A DNA stretch of 64,000 bases from Thermotomaculum hydrothermale (lineage in GTDB: Bacteria; Acidobacteriota; Holophagae; Thermotomaculales; Thermotomaculaceae): NCBI RefSeq assembly GCF_016592575.1, contig NZ_AP017470.1, positions 1,553,501 through 1,617,500 on the forward strand, in the 5' to 3' direction. Shown piece after piece: positions 45,984 to 54,755 of the stretch (within the stretch, counting starts at the first letter, position 1; each line of letters starts with the position of its first letter). The notes beneath the pieces were generated by a model, which worked only from the letters and a program-made list of their open reading frames with translations, was not told where the DNA came from and did no database searches. The translations under genes and the position numbers were made by a program.

Positions 45984-46002
45984 GGGGGATTATTCCCCCT
46001 TT
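45983..46002. terminator. Bidirectional hairpin between lon and pgeF
   Basis: A GGGGG stem starting at 45983-45988 pairs with CCCCC at 45995-45999 around an ATTATT-type loop. T-runs are short on both sides. It spans the lon TAG and the pgeF TAA and probably serves the convergent genes. Confidence 0.5.
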
Positions 46003-46643
46003 ATCCCTATAAAATTCACATTTCTGAATTCTGTTTTATTTTTTCTGTAAGAATGAAAGTAATTGTGGTGCATTGTGCAATATGGGGAAATAGAAATACT
46101 CTCTTCTTTTAAACCTGAAGACAGAAGTTTGTTAAAGGCGCATAACTTTAAATTTAGAAGGAATTTATTTTTTCCCCTTTTTAAAAATTTTTCCGAAAAA
46201 TGCTTTGCAACATCCTCCCCCACTTCATAACAGTTACCGCAAATAGAAACACCAATAATTGCCTTTAATCTTTTGGAATTTACCCCTCTTTTTGTAATCT
46301 CTTCAAAAAAGTTTTCAAAGATATTGTTAACAAATCCTCTCCAGCCTGCGTGAATTATACCTGCAAAATTATCAGAATAGATGTAAACAGGCACACAATC
46401 TGCAGTAAAAACTGAAAGCATTATCCCTTTTTCAAATGTAAACAGTGCATCTCCATCTATTCCTTTAACAGGTTCATTTACCTCAACAACCTTTCCAGAG
46501 TGAATTTGATTAAGGTATGAAAAATCATTAAAACCTACAAAATCTTTTATCTTTTCAGCAAGAACAATCTTTTTTTCTTCTGTTTTAAAACTAACCCCTG
46601 CAAGAATATTTCTCTCATTAACAGGAAAAACCATAACTTTCAT
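45990..46643 (-). CDS. pgeF: Polyphenol-oxidase-like purine nucleoside enzyme (YfiH/LACC1 family)
   Basis: The 217-aa protein has the family motifs LNQIHSGKVVEVNEP (about 45), TADCVPVYIYSDNFAGIIHA (about 80) ending in HAGWRG, and GVSICGNCYEVGEDVAKHF (about 130), with the conserved Cys and His zinc ligands. The family was first called multicopper oxidase, but members act as purine nucleoside phosphorylase/deaminase, and E. coli YfiH has been implicated in peptidoglycan quality control. The length is slightly short (the usual is about 240). It converges on lon. Confidence 0.88.
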   Translation of the reverse strand: MKVMVFPVNERNILAGVSFKTEEKKIVLAEKIKDFVGFNDFSYLNQIHSGKVVEVNEPVKGIDGDALFTFEKGIMLSVFTADCVPVYIYSDNFAGIIHAGWRGFVNNIFENFFEEITKRGVNSKRLKAIIGVSICGNCYEVGEDVAKHFSEKFLKRGKNKFLLNLKLCAFNKLLSSGLKEESISISPYCTMHHNYFHSYRKNKTEFRNVNFIGIKGE

Positions 46644-46725
46644 TTTTTAATAACCCTTTATTTAAACTCAATGTATTTTTCAAGAAAAGAATCAAGGTCA
46701 ACATAGTTTATAAAAGCCATTAAGC

Positions 46726-48270
46726 CTATCCTTTTTTTTCTACAAAAGGCAAAAATACAATAAATTTAGCCCATTTATCTCTTTCACTTTCTACCGTAAT
46801 ATTCCCGTTATGTCTCTCCACTATCCTTGATACAATTGACAAACCTAATCCAACTCCTTCAACCTTGCCAGAGTTTTCCCTATCTCTGAAAAATCTTTTA
46901 AAAATCTTTTCTATTTTACTCTTATCAATACCAACACCTGTGTTAAAAACAGAAAATTCTACACCATTTTTTACTTTTCTACCTTCAAATTTTATTAAAC
47001 CATCTTTCTCATTATTAAACTTTATAGCATTGGAAATAAGGTTAATAAAAACATAGGGGAGTAAATCAACATCTGCACAAACTAATAATTTTCTATGGCA
47101 ATTTATCTCAATTTTAATTCCCTTTCTTTCAATTTCATCTTTGAATCTCTGGATAATATCCATGAACATCCTGCATATATCAACTGCGACAGGCTCTATC
47201 TTATACTCTGAATCAACCCTGGTCATTACAAGAATATTATCAAATAACTGGCTTAATATCTTTCCGTTTCTCTGAATTGTATTTACTATTTTATGGTACA
47301 ACTCTTTATTCTCTTTCACCTCTGGTTTAGTTAAAAGCTCTGAGTAGGAAATTATTTTTGTCATAGGTGTTCTAATCTCGTGTGCAATAAGATCAAGCAC
47401 CTCACTCTTATAAGTATTAGCTTTTTTAAGTTTTAAACTCTTTAACTCCAATTCTTTTATAACCCTGTCATATTTTTCCGATAATGCTTTAATTTCCTCT
47501 TTTAGTTTTTCCTCACTTTTAGCAAGTTTCCCTACCATTGAGTTAAAACTATTTGACAGATCTCCTATCTCATTGTCATAGTTAATATTAACTTTTACAT
47601 TGAAGTTTCCTGACTCAATTTCTTTTGCTGCATCCTTAATTAAAAGAACAGGTTTTATAACATAAAAATAAACAAGAAGAATTATAGAGAAAATTACTGC
47701 TATATAGAGCAAGGTTATCGAAGAAGTCAGAAAAAAACTGCTTTTGTAAACATAATTTTCTAAATCCTCAACTGGTATTGTAATTGATATTCCACCTCTG
47801 AAATCACCTACTTTATAACCTTGATAACTATGGCACTTTAAACAGGTTTTCTTTATATACAAAGGCGCCATATACCTGAAAAAAACCTTTCCACTTTTAT
47901 CTGTTTTAAAAGAATAAACCTCTTTGCTACCTTTTTTAAAAAAAGCAATCGCTTTTTTTTCAAATTCATCAGGTTTGTTTTCTGGATTTATTAATTTATC
48001 ACTTGTTATGTGGAAAGAGAAATTAGAGTAATTGTTTGCATAATTGGATAATTCCTTGGTTACAATTGCAGGGACAGGCTTTACCTCATCTCTTCTGTCT
48101 GCAACCCATTGTCTTGTCAAAACAAGCATATTAAATAAGGTTTTTGCCCTTGTTTTTGCAATATTTAAAAGCATTTCCTCCTGAAAATTTTTGAAAATAG
48201 AAAATAGAAAGATTGAAAGCACCAGAATTATTACTGAAAGAAAAACTGTTAATCTTAAAATTAATTTCAT
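46726..48270 (-). CDS. Haem-binding (DUF3365-type) sensor histidine kinase
   Basis: The 514-aa kinase has an N-terminal helix (about 5-25), a periplasmic DUF3365/Tll0287-like domain with c-type haem motif CLKCH at 143-147 (KTCLKCHSYQGYKVGDFRGG), a second helix (about 177-203), HAMP, and HisKA with LDLIAHEIRTPMTKIISYSE (His near 298). The ATPase has FINLISNAIKFN, EFSVFNTGVGIDKSKIEKIF and GLGLSIVSRI. It probably senses redox state or a haem ligand such as NO. Its start overlaps the response regulator stop by four bases. The pair is divergent from the NrfH/HAO genes it probably controls. Confidence 0.93.
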   Translation of the reverse strand: MKLILRLTVFLSVIILVLSIFLFSIFKNFQEEMLLNIAKTRAKTLFNMLVLTRQWVADRRDEVKPVPAIVTKELSNYANNYSNFSFHITSDKLINPENKPDEFEKKAIAFFKKGSKEVYSFKTDKSGKVFFRYMAPLYIKKTCLKCHSYQGYKVGDFRGGISITIPVEDLENYVYKSSFFLTSSITLLYIAVIFSIILLVYFYVIKPVLLIKDAAKEIESGNFNVKVNINYDNEIGDLSNSFNSMVGKLAKSEEKLKEEIKALSEKYDRVIKELELKSLKLKKANTYKSEVLDLIAHEIRTPMTKIISYSELLTKPEVKENKELYHKIVNTIQRNGKILSQLFDNILVMTRVDSEYKIEPVAVDICRMFMDIIQRFKDEIERKGIKIEINCHRKLLVCADVDLLPYVFINLISNAIKFNNEKDGLIKFEGRKVKNGVEFSVFNTGVGIDKSKIEKIFKRFFRDRENSGKVEGVGLGLSIVSRIVERHNGNITVESERDKWAKFIVFLPFVEKKG

Positions 48271-48971
48271 TTTTTTGCCCTGTAACCTACACCTGGTATT
48301 GTCTGAATATATACAGGATTTGCAGGATTGTCTTCAATCTTTTTTCTTAAATGGTTTATGTGTACATCAATAGCCCTTGACCATCTATAAAGGGATTTTT
48401 CTCCCCAAAGAGTCTCAACAATATCTTCCCTCTGAAAAGTTTTCCCTCTGTTTTTGGCAAAAAACAATATTAGATCAAACTCTTTTGGGGTAAGAGCAAT
48501 TTCTTTTCCTTTTTTCAAAACTTTTCTTCCCAAAGGATTTATTTCAAGCTCCCCCCATCGGATTCTTTTTTGCAAATCTTCCTTATTCTCAGACAGAAAT
48601 CTCTTTTTGCTCCTTCTTAAAACACTTTTTATTCTGGCAACCAACTCAACAGTTTCAAAAGGTTTTACAATATAATCATCCGCCCCATATTCAAGACAAA
48701 GCACCTTTGTTGCAACATTATCTTTTGCAGAAACAACAATAACCGGAATATCATAGTTTTCGCAGACAAATTTGCACAAATGCTCACCGTCAATATCAGG
48801 AAGCCCTAAATCAAGTAATATCAAACTATATTTTTCTCTTTCAAGCATATTTTTAAAGTCAATGCCTCTTTCCGCAATATCGATTTCAAAACCTTCCATC
48901 GTTAAAATAAGGTTAAAAATCTCCAACAACTCTTTATCATCTTCACATATAAGAATCTTCACTTTTTCCAT
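48267..48971 (-). CDS. OmpR-family response regulator
   Basis: The 234-aa regulator has a receiver domain (KILICEDDKELLEIFNLILT, phospho-Asp in ILLDLGLPDIDGEHL near 55, Lys in VKPFETVELVARIKSVLRR) and a C-terminal winged helix (about 135-232; LTPKEFDLILFFAKNRGKTF, AIDVHINHLRKKIEDNPANP, TIPGVGYRAKK). It is co-transcribed with the haem-sensing kinase that overlaps its 3' end. The intergenic region to the NrfH-like gene carries spaced direct repeats of the type OmpR-family proteins bind, so it is the likely activator of that operon. Confidence 0.94.
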   Translation of the reverse strand: MEKVKILICEDDKELLEIFNLILTMEGFEIDIAERGIDFKNMLEREKYSLILLDLGLPDIDGEHLCKFVCENYDIPVIVVSAKDNVATKVLCLEYGADDYIVKPFETVELVARIKSVLRRSKKRFLSENKEDLQKRIRWGELEINPLGRKVLKKGKEIALTPKEFDLILFFAKNRGKTFQREDIVETLWGEKSLYRWSRAIDVHINHLRKKIEDNPANPVYIQTIPGVGYRAKK

Positions 48972-49013
48972 ACAGTAAAATTTATCATTAAAAAAAAGTA
49001 ATGTAAAGATAGC

Positions 49014-49074
49014 TTAACAAAATTTACACACTTTAACACCCTATTTACATAATTAACTTTAAACTTAAATTAAC
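49014..49074 (+). promoter_or_regulatory. Direct-repeat operator region upstream of the NrfH-HAO operon
   Basis: TTAAC elements occur at 49014, 49033, 49053 and 49070 (spacings 19, 20 and 17) and TTTACA elements at 49023 and 49044 (spacing 21). The compound unit TTAACA followed by TTTACA is therefore repeated at about two helical turns. This is the pattern expected for an OmpR-family regulator. It lies between the divergent response regulator and the cytochrome operon. Confidence 0.5.
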
Positions 49075-49094
49075 GGAAAGGAGGTGAGTTTATT

Positions 49095-49670
49095 TTGGAT
49101 GAAAAAAAAGGGTTAATAAAAAAAATTAAATCATTTTTTAAAGACAGGATCTTTGTAAAAGGATTAATTGTGGGGGTTATATTTGCCACCGTTTTCATAA
49201 TCTTTCAAATAGGAATAATTGAACACACCTCAACACCTGAATTCTGTGCCAGTTGTCATTCAATGGAAGTTTTTCATGTAGCATGGGAAGAGGGGGTACA
49301 CGGTACAGGGAAAAAAGGTATTGTTGTGGCAAGGTGCGTTGACTGTCATCTTCCCCACGACAATTTAGTGCATTATCTATGGGCTAAAGGTGTTTCTGGT
49401 ACAAAGGATACTGTTGCCACAATATTCGGTTACCAGCCTGACTGGATCAAAAACCTTGAAAGAAGGGAAGAGTTTACCTATGAGTCAGGTTGCAAAAAGT
49501 GCCATGTAAATTTAGTTGCTCCGGGAATTCCCATCAAAGCATTTAAAGCCCACAGACAGTATGAATTAGGGGAGACAAATAAAACCTGTATATCCTGCCA
49601 TCAGGATGTGGGGCACGGTGACTTAAAACTTAAACTCTCAAATAAAATTGTTAACAAGGAGGCTTTATGA
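49095..49670 (+). CDS. NapC/NirT/NrfH-family tetrahaem quinol dehydrogenase
   Basis: The 191-aa protein has one N-terminal helix (about 22-42; [20 protein letters not shown]) and four CXXCH motifs (CASCH, CVDCH, CKKCH, CISCH) in the periplasmic part. This matches NrfH/NapC proteins that take electrons from menaquinol. The start is a TTG at 49095, seven bases after GAGGTGAG; the ATG at 49099 is out of frame. Its ATG-proximal neighbour, overlapping by four bases, is an octahaem HAO-like protein, so the pair forms a menaquinol-to-HAO module similar to the epsilonproteobacterial HaoCA. Confidence 0.93.
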   Translation: MDEKKGLIKKIKSFFKDRIFVKGLIVGVIFATVFIIFQIGIIEHTSTPEFCASCHSMEVFHVAWEEGVHGTGKKGIVVARCVDCHLPHDNLVHYLWAKGVSGTKDTVATIFGYQPDWIKNLERREEFTYESGCKKCHVNLVAPGIPIKAFKAHRQYELGETNKTCISCHQDVGHGDLKLKLSNKIVNKEAL

Positions 49671-51016
49671 GAAAAGGTGTCTTAATTCTGGTATTATTCG
49701 CATTTACTGCCCTTTTTGCCTACGGGGAGAATAATGCGACAAAAGGTAACAACTATCCAAACCTTTCAAAAGCGGATCTAAAAATTAAGAGAGGTTATTC
49801 AAAAGAAGCGTTGAAGTGTATTCAATGCCACTCTGAAAAGACACCAGGGATAGTTGCAGACTGGAAAGACGGAAGAATGGCTCATGCAGGGGTTTCCTGT
49901 TATGACTGCCATGTTGTTAAAAAGTCAAACCCCATGGCATCTCAATGTCCTGGAGTTAAGGGGACAAACATTTACATCTCTCCAATGGTGTCATCAAAAA
50001 CCTGTCAAAAATGCCATCCAACTGAAGTTGAACAATTCCTTAAAAGTGGACATGCCAAATTAGCCGCTGCTCCAGTGGTTGACAAAGCAAAGTTTCAAAA
50101 ACTTATGTACCATTTTGAAGGTGGAGAATTTATGGGTGTAAAAAAGGGAATAGGGAAAAATACTGCTACAAGGCGTTCCGGCTGTCAGATGTGCCACGGA
50201 ACAAAGGTTGAGGTTAAAAACGGAAAACCAATAAACGGCACATGGCCTGCCGGTGTAGGAACAAGATACCCTGATGGAGGCATAGGAAACTGCTCTGTTT
50301 GCCATACAAGGCACAGATTCTCCATTGAAGAGGCAAGGAAGCCAGAAGCGTGCGCATCCTGCCACTTAGGCCCCGACCATCCAAATATAGAGATTTATCT
50401 CGAGAGCAAGCACGGTCAGATGTATTTAACAGATGGTGAAAAGTGGAATTGGGATTCAGCCCCTGATGCGTGGGAGCCTGGAGATTATAGAGCACCAACA
50501 TGTGCAACCTGCCATATGAGCGGAATTGGAGAGTTAAGCACAACTCACAATGTTAACGAAAGGTTGCACTGGGATTTGATGCATAAAAAGAGTGTTGTAA
50601 GAAGCGGAGAAAGAGGAAACGGGAAAAAAGGAAGACCTTTAATGAAAAAGGTTTGTCAGAATTGCCACTCAAAAACTCAGACAGATGCAACATTTGAAAC
50701 TCTTGATGATTCAGTTGCTCTTTACAATGAATATTTTGAAAAAGCAGATAAAATGTTAAAAGACTTAAAGGCAAAAGGCTTACTTAAAAAAGACCCATGG
50801 TCAGATTCTTTCCAGGAACTTTACTACTTCTTATGGCACCATGTTGGAAGAAGGGCAAGAATGGGAGCAGCAATGAATGGGCCTGATTACGCCCACTGGC
50901 ATGGATTCTTCCAGTTATTCCAGGTATTCAAAGATATGCAGGAGATTTATAATTACAGAATTAAGCATAACAAGATTGAAGAAGTTTCATTTGTAATGTC
51001 AAGTGCACCTTTATGA
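49667..51016 (+). CDS. Octahaem hydroxylamine oxidoreductase-like cytochrome (HAO/epsilonHao type)
   Basis: The 449-aa secreted protein has a signal peptide (about 1-20) and eight CXXCH motifs (CIQCH, CYDCH, CQKCH, CQMCH, CSVCH, CASCH, CATCH, CQNCH). The C-terminal region [20 protein letters not shown] followed by AHWHG is typical of the HAO family. Members oxidise hydroxylamine or hydrazine, or reduce nitrite. With the adjoining NrfH-like quinol dehydrogenase, a reductive role toward nitrite or hydroxylamine is more likely. The cross-linking Tyr that makes P460 haem in oxidative HAO should be checked by alignment. A strong terminator follows. Confidence 0.9.
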   Translation: MRKGVLILVLFAFTALFAYGENNATKGNNYPNLSKADLKIKRGYSKEALKCIQCHSEKTPGIVADWKDGRMAHAGVSCYDCHVVKKSNPMASQCPGVKGTNIYISPMVSSKTCQKCHPTEVEQFLKSGHAKLAAAPVVDKAKFQKLMYHFEGGEFMGVKKGIGKNTATRRSGCQMCHGTKVEVKNGKPINGTWPAGVGTRYPDGGIGNCSVCHTRHRFSIEEARKPEACASCHLGPDHPNIEIYLESKHGQMYLTDGEKWNWDSAPDAWEPGDYRAPTCATCHMSGIGELSTTHNVNERLHWDLMHKKSVVRSGERGNGKKGRPLMKKVCQNCHSKTQTDATFETLDDSVALYNEYFEKADKMLKDLKAKGLLKKDPWSDSFQELYYFLWHHVGRRARMGAAMNGPDYAHWHGFFQLFQVFKDMQEIYNYRIKHNKIEEVSFVMSSAPL

Positions 51017-51022
51017 TACCGT

Positions 51023-51048
51023 AAAAAGGGGGGAATCCCCCCTTTTTT
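51023..51048 (+). terminator. Intrinsic terminator after the HAO-like gene
   Basis: AAAAAGGGGGG-aat-CCCCCCTTTTTT at 51023-51048 is a near-perfect stem with a three-base loop and T-run, seven bases after the TGA. The porin gene downstream, starting at 51079, would be read only by leak or by its own promoter. Confidence 0.9.
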
Positions 51049-51078
51049 ATTTAAAAAAAATCAAGGAGGAAGCCAGAA

Positions 51079-52290
51079 ATGAAAAAATACCTATTATCCA
51101 TTATTTCAATTTTATTAATGTTTACATTTATTCCCGCATTTGCAGGTGGTTTTCTTGACTCAATAAAAGACGGCAAGGCAACACTTGAACTAAGGTTCAG
51201 TTTTGAATACTCAGATTTAGACGACCCTGCAGATTTAGACAGTGCAAAAGGGCTTAACTTACGAACAAGATTAGGCTTTAAAACAGCAGATTACAACGGT
51301 TTTTCAATGTTTTTACAGATGCACAACCTTTCTCAAATAGTTGATGATTACAGATGGCCTGGCGGTGGAGACCCAGCATACGATGTTATTGCTGACCCTG
51401 ATGGCTCAAGGGTGCATCAATTCTTTTTCACCTACAAATTTAACAATATTTTCTCAATTAAAGCTGGAAGACAGGAGATTATTTTTGATGACGCAAGGTT
51501 AATAGGCAATGTAGGCTGGAGGCAGAATGGCCAGTCTTTTGACGGAGCGGTACTTGCTGTAAATACTGATAGAAATAATTTAAGTTTCGCATACATTTAC
51601 AGGGTAAATACAATTCTTCTAACCCATGTTGATCTTGATGGGCTTTATGCAGTACACGATACATTTAAGGTTAACAAAAATATGAAGATTACAGCATTTG
51701 CCTACCTGCTTGACACAGAAAGCGACTCCCCTGATTCAAGAGACAGTGGCACATACGGATTAAGGTTTTTAGGTTCAATCAACAATTTCAACTACGACTT
51801 AACATACGCTATCCAGAATGATTTTGCTGATGGTGAAAATCATGGCGGAGATATGGTTAACGCCTTTATTGAATACAAGTTTGAAAATTTTGCACTTGGA
51901 GTAGGTTGCAATTTAATCTCTGGACAGGATGGAAACGACAGGCCATTTGACACCCTTTTCTCAACCGCCCATAAGTTTAATGGTTGGGCAGACCAGTTTT
52001 TAGGAACAAATGGTGGAAAGCTTGTTAATGGACTTGACGATTACTTTGTCCAGTTTTCAACAAAAATCTATCAACACAAACTTGTAATTGTTTACCACAG
52101 CTTTGATACAAATGAAAATGTAACATATGGGGAAAAGTACGGAGATGAACTTGACATTCTGGTTGTTAGAAAAATCAATAAAAATTTAAGTTGCCTTGCT
52201 AAAGCTGCATTTTACAATGCAAAAAATTACGAAAATAACCCGACACTGGATGAAAAAGTTGTCTGGTTCAGGGTGATGTATAAGTTTTAA
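51079..52290 (+). CDS. Outer-membrane porin-like beta-barrel (403 aa)
   Basis: A signal peptide (MKKYLLSIISILLMFTFIPA, cleaved after AFA near 22) precedes alternating beta-strands with aromatic girdles and acidic loops. The end WFRVMYKF has a C-terminal Phe, the barrel-assembly signal. Segments such as FFTYKFNNIFSIKAGRQEII and RQNGQSFDGAVLAV resemble the alginate-export/OprD-like porin superfamily. AAGGAGGAAG supplies the ribosome binding site. It probably gives access to substrates for the NrfH-HAO module upstream, but a terminator separates them. Confidence 0.82.
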   Translation: MKKYLLSIISILLMFTFIPAFAGGFLDSIKDGKATLELRFSFEYSDLDDPADLDSAKGLNLRTRLGFKTADYNGFSMFLQMHNLSQIVDDYRWPGGGDPAYDVIADPDGSRVHQFFFTYKFNNIFSIKAGRQEIIFDDARLIGNVGWRQNGQSFDGAVLAVNTDRNNLSFAYIYRVNTILLTHVDLDGLYAVHDTFKVNKNMKITAFAYLLDTESDSPDSRDSGTYGLRFLGSINNFNYDLTYAIQNDFADGENHGGDMVNAFIEYKFENFALGVGCNLISGQDGNDRPFDTLFSTAHKFNGWADQFLGTNGGKLVNGLDDYFVQFSTKIYQHKLVIVYHSFDTNENVTYGEKYGDELDILVVRKINKNLSCLAKAAFYNAKNYENNPTLDEKVVWFRVMYKF

Positions 52291-52314
52291 CAATCCACAA
52301 TTATTTTTTCACAT

Positions 52315-52343
52315 AGGCGGGGGTTACCCGCCTTTTTTGTTTT
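52315..52343 (+). terminator. Intrinsic terminator after the porin
   Basis: GGCGGG (52317-52322) and CCCGCC (52327-52332) form the stem around a short loop, followed by TTTTTTGTTTT. It lies about 25 bases after the porin TAA. Confidence 0.9.
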
Positions 52344-52404
52344 CCGAAAACACAAAAAAGAAAATCTTCGTATAAAATAAAGTAAGTTTTTTTAGGAGGG
52401 AAAA

Positions 52405-52611
52405 ATGAATGAAGGATATGTTTGTCCAAAATGCGGAAACAGGGAATACAAAAAGGGTGAAATGAGAGCAACAGGCGGCTTTTTCAGTAAAATTTTTGAT
52501 GTACAAAATAAAAGGTTTACAACCATCAGTTGTACAGTTTGCGGGTACACTGAATTTTACGCAAAAGATTCAAGCACTCTGGGCAATATTTTCGACTTCT
52601 TTACAAATTAA
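52405..52611 (+). CDS. Small zinc-ribbon protein (68 aa)
   Basis: Two Cys pairs, CPKCG (7-11) and CTVCG (about 46-50), form a zinc ribbon resembling the COG3478 nucleic-acid-binding family. The sequence MNEGYVCPKCGNREYKKGEM and YTEFYAKDSS fits this family. The ATG follows TTAGGAGGG. It is a monocistronic gene between the porin terminator and a dispersed repeat. Its target is unknown. Confidence 0.85.
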   Translation: MNEGYVCPKCGNREYKKGEMRATGGFFSKIFDVQNKRFTTISCTVCGYTEFYAKDSSTLGNIFDFFTN

Positions 52612-52631
52612 TTTGTTGGAAAATTTTTCCT

Positions 52632-52776
52632 TAATCTAAAATCCAGCATTCAAAATTCAAAATTTTTTATTAGAAGATGTTAGATTTTGGTTGATGAATT
52701 ATGGATTAAGGTAAAAATCCTTTTATTTAAAGAAATCATGCCTCAATCCAGAATCCAACATCAAGAATCCAAAATT
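52632..52776. repeat. Dispersed AT-rich palindromic repeat, copy B
   Basis: This noncoding stretch contains arms such as CTAAAATCCAGCATTCAAAA and CCTCAATCCAGAATCCAACA that can fold on themselves. Reverse-complemented, it resembles 61494-61610: both have TTTTGGATT-TTGATGTTGGATT-GGATTGAGG followed by TTCTTTAAAT and CCTTAAT. The copies are diverged and lie in opposite orientation 9 kb apart. It looks like a small hairpin-type intergenic repeat. Confidence 0.6.
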
Positions 52777-54093
52777 CTATGTAATAGGATTGTCTTTCGC
52801 AAAAATCTTAAGCCTCTCTTCAAGTATGGGCATTTCCTCCATTTGAATAAGGGAAGTGCAGGCCCTTATTCCCTCTTTTCTCTCGCTTCCTGCAATTATC
52901 AGAGAAATTGCACTTATTCCGTGAATTAACAACTCTTCAAGTAACTTTTCAGCATCCATCCCAGGATAGGACAGGGTAAAGTAAAATCCATCAGCAATAG
53001 GCTTGTCAAGATCTTTATCGTAAACAATTTTAAATCCGTACTTTGTAAACAACTTTTTCATAATCTTTGCCTTTTCTCCATAAGGCTTAACATATTCAAC
53101 AAAGTTTACCCTGCCGTCGTTTGCCGCTTTAAGCATTGCAGCAAGTGCATACTGTGCCGAGTGAGAGGTGCCTGAAGAAAGGGAGTAAACAGCACCGAAA
53201 ATTAAAGCATCTCCTAATTTTTCTGAAGTGTAATACCTTAAAAGCCCTTTTTCCCTTCTATCCCACAACTTGTCTGAAACAACAATCATTGCAATTCTCT
53301 CCCCTGCATAGGAGAAAAACTTTGAAGAAGAGATAAGAAGCACATAGTTATCTGTATACTTTGCAACTGTTGGCTGATATGGAGGTTCTCCAGGCTTTGA
53401 GTAATCTTTTCTGAAGTCCATTCCAAAATATGCAAGGTCTTCAATAACAATAACATCGTATTCATTTGCAAGCCTGCCAATAATTTCAAGCTCTTCCTCT
53501 GTAAATGTAATCCAGGTTGGATTGTTTGGATTTGAATACAAAATTGAGGAAACCTTCCCGGTATCAAGGAATTCCCTCAACTTTGCCTCTAACTTTTTCC
53601 CCCTGTAATTGTAAACATCAAAACTCATATAATCGTGGCCTAAAACCTTGCACTGCTGTTTTTGAACTGGAAACCCCGGGTCAATGAAAAGCGTGCCTTC
53701 CCTGTCCGGCCACATCCTGTTTATTGTCATAAAGCAAACAAAAGCCCCCATCATTGAACCAACAGTTGGAACGCAATGCTCAGCGTCAACATCTATGTTT
53801 AAGAAAAGTTTTACAAACCTTGAAATCTCTCTTTTTAATTCAGGAACACCCTGAATATCTGGATAGATTGCAGCAACCCCTTTTTTTAAAGCATCAATCT
53901 GTGCTTCAACCCCTTCTTTCAAAGGTGGAAGGCCTGGAATTCCCATTTCCATTCTTATAAACTTTTCTCCAGTATCCCTTTCAAGTATGTCTGCAAGCTT
54001 TTTTATTTCCCTGATTGAAGCGGTTGAAAGGCTGTTTATTGAACTTTCACTTAATCTTTTTTTAAAAAGTTCTCTATCAATTGGTATAGCCAC
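52777..54093 (-). CDS. PLP-dependent aminotransferase class I/II
   Basis: The 438-aa fold-type I aminotransferase has IRMEMGIPGLPPLKEGVEAQ (about 45), DIQGVPELKREISRFV, CVPTVGSMMGAFVCFMTINR, the Asn/Pro-rich SNPNNPTWITFTEEELEIIG (about 190), the Asp-Tyr EDLAYFGMDF and the PLP lysine in ISSSKFFSYAGERIAM (about 258). The long N-terminal helical extension is seen in aspartate/alanine-type family members. Substrate cannot be named; it may belong with tnaA in aromatic or amino acid catabolism. Last of the minus-strand run from dxs. Confidence 0.88.
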   Translation of the reverse strand: MAIPIDRELFKKRLSESSINSLSTASIREIKKLADILERDTGEKFIRMEMGIPGLPPLKEGVEAQIDALKKGVAAIYPDIQGVPELKREISRFVKLFLNIDVDAEHCVPTVGSMMGAFVCFMTINRMWPDREGTLFIDPGFPVQKQQCKVLGHDYMSFDVYNYRGKKLEAKLREFLDTGKVSSILYSNPNNPTWITFTEEELEIIGRLANEYDVIVIEDLAYFGMDFRKDYSKPGEPPYQPTVAKYTDNYVLLISSSKFFSYAGERIAMIVVSDKLWDRREKGLLRYYTSEKLGDALIFGAVYSLSSGTSHSAQYALAAMLKAANDGRVNFVEYVKPYGEKAKIMKKLFTKYGFKIVYDKDLDKPIADGFYFTLSYPGMDAEKLLEELLIHGISAISLIIAGSERKEGIRACTSLIQMEEMPILEERLKIFAKDNPIT

Positions 54094-54182
54094 AATCTCC
54101 TCCCCTTACTTTTTTCAAAAACCCATTCTTTTTTTAACACAAAATTATTATTTTTAAAGGAAAAGTTTATTTTTAGAGTAAA

Positions 54183-54746
54183 TTATCCCTCAAATCCCAA
54201 CTCTTTAGCACACTCTGTTAAAGCTGTAATAACATTTTGAATGTGCTCCTCAAGGGGGATTCCCAATTCCTCTGCCCCCTGTTTTATTTCATCCCTGTTT
54301 ACCTGTCTTGCGAAAGCCTTATCCTTCATCTTCTTTTTAACCGATTTAACCTTTACATCACCAATAAGTTTTGAAGGCCTTACAAGGGCAACTGCAATTA
54401 CAAAACCGCTTAATTCATCAACAGCAAAGAGTGTTTTTGCCATTAAAGTTTTTCTTTCAACCCCTGTGTATGACGCATGGCCTAAAACAGCCTCAACAAA
54501 CTCTTTGTCAAACCCCTCTTTTTCAAGTATCTCTGCTCCTCGATACGGATGGTTTTCTGCGTCAGGGTATTTTTCATAATCAAAATCGTGTAATAATCCG
54601 CAGGCATACCACCTGTCTTCATCTTCCCCAAACTTTCTTGCATACCATTTCATTGAACAGGCAACCGCTTTAAGATGCTTTTTCAATGAATCGCTTTTTA
54701 CATACTCATTTACAAGTTTTTCAGCCTTTTCAACTATGTTTTCCAT
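54183..54746 (-). CDS. HD-domain hydrolase (HDIG-like)
   Basis: The 187-aa cytoplasmic protein has a metal-dependent HD motif (LHDFDYEKYPDAENHPYRGA near 55) preceded by WYACGLLHD, and a further His near AVLGHASYTG. Typical small HD phosphohydrolases act on nucleotides. Its start is about 9 bases from the tnaA stop, so it is part of the dxs-tnaA-HD run. No catalytic substrate is evident. Confidence 0.85.
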   Translation of the reverse strand: MENIVEKAEKLVNEYVKSDSLKKHLKAVACSMKWYARKFGEDEDRWYACGLLHDFDYEKYPDAENHPYRGAEILEKEGFDKEFVEAVLGHASYTGVERKTLMAKTLFAVDELSGFVIAVALVRPSKLIGDVKVKSVKKKMKDKAFARQVNRDEIKQGAEELGIPLEEHIQNVITALTECAKELGFEG

Positions 54747-54755
54747 TTTACCCCC

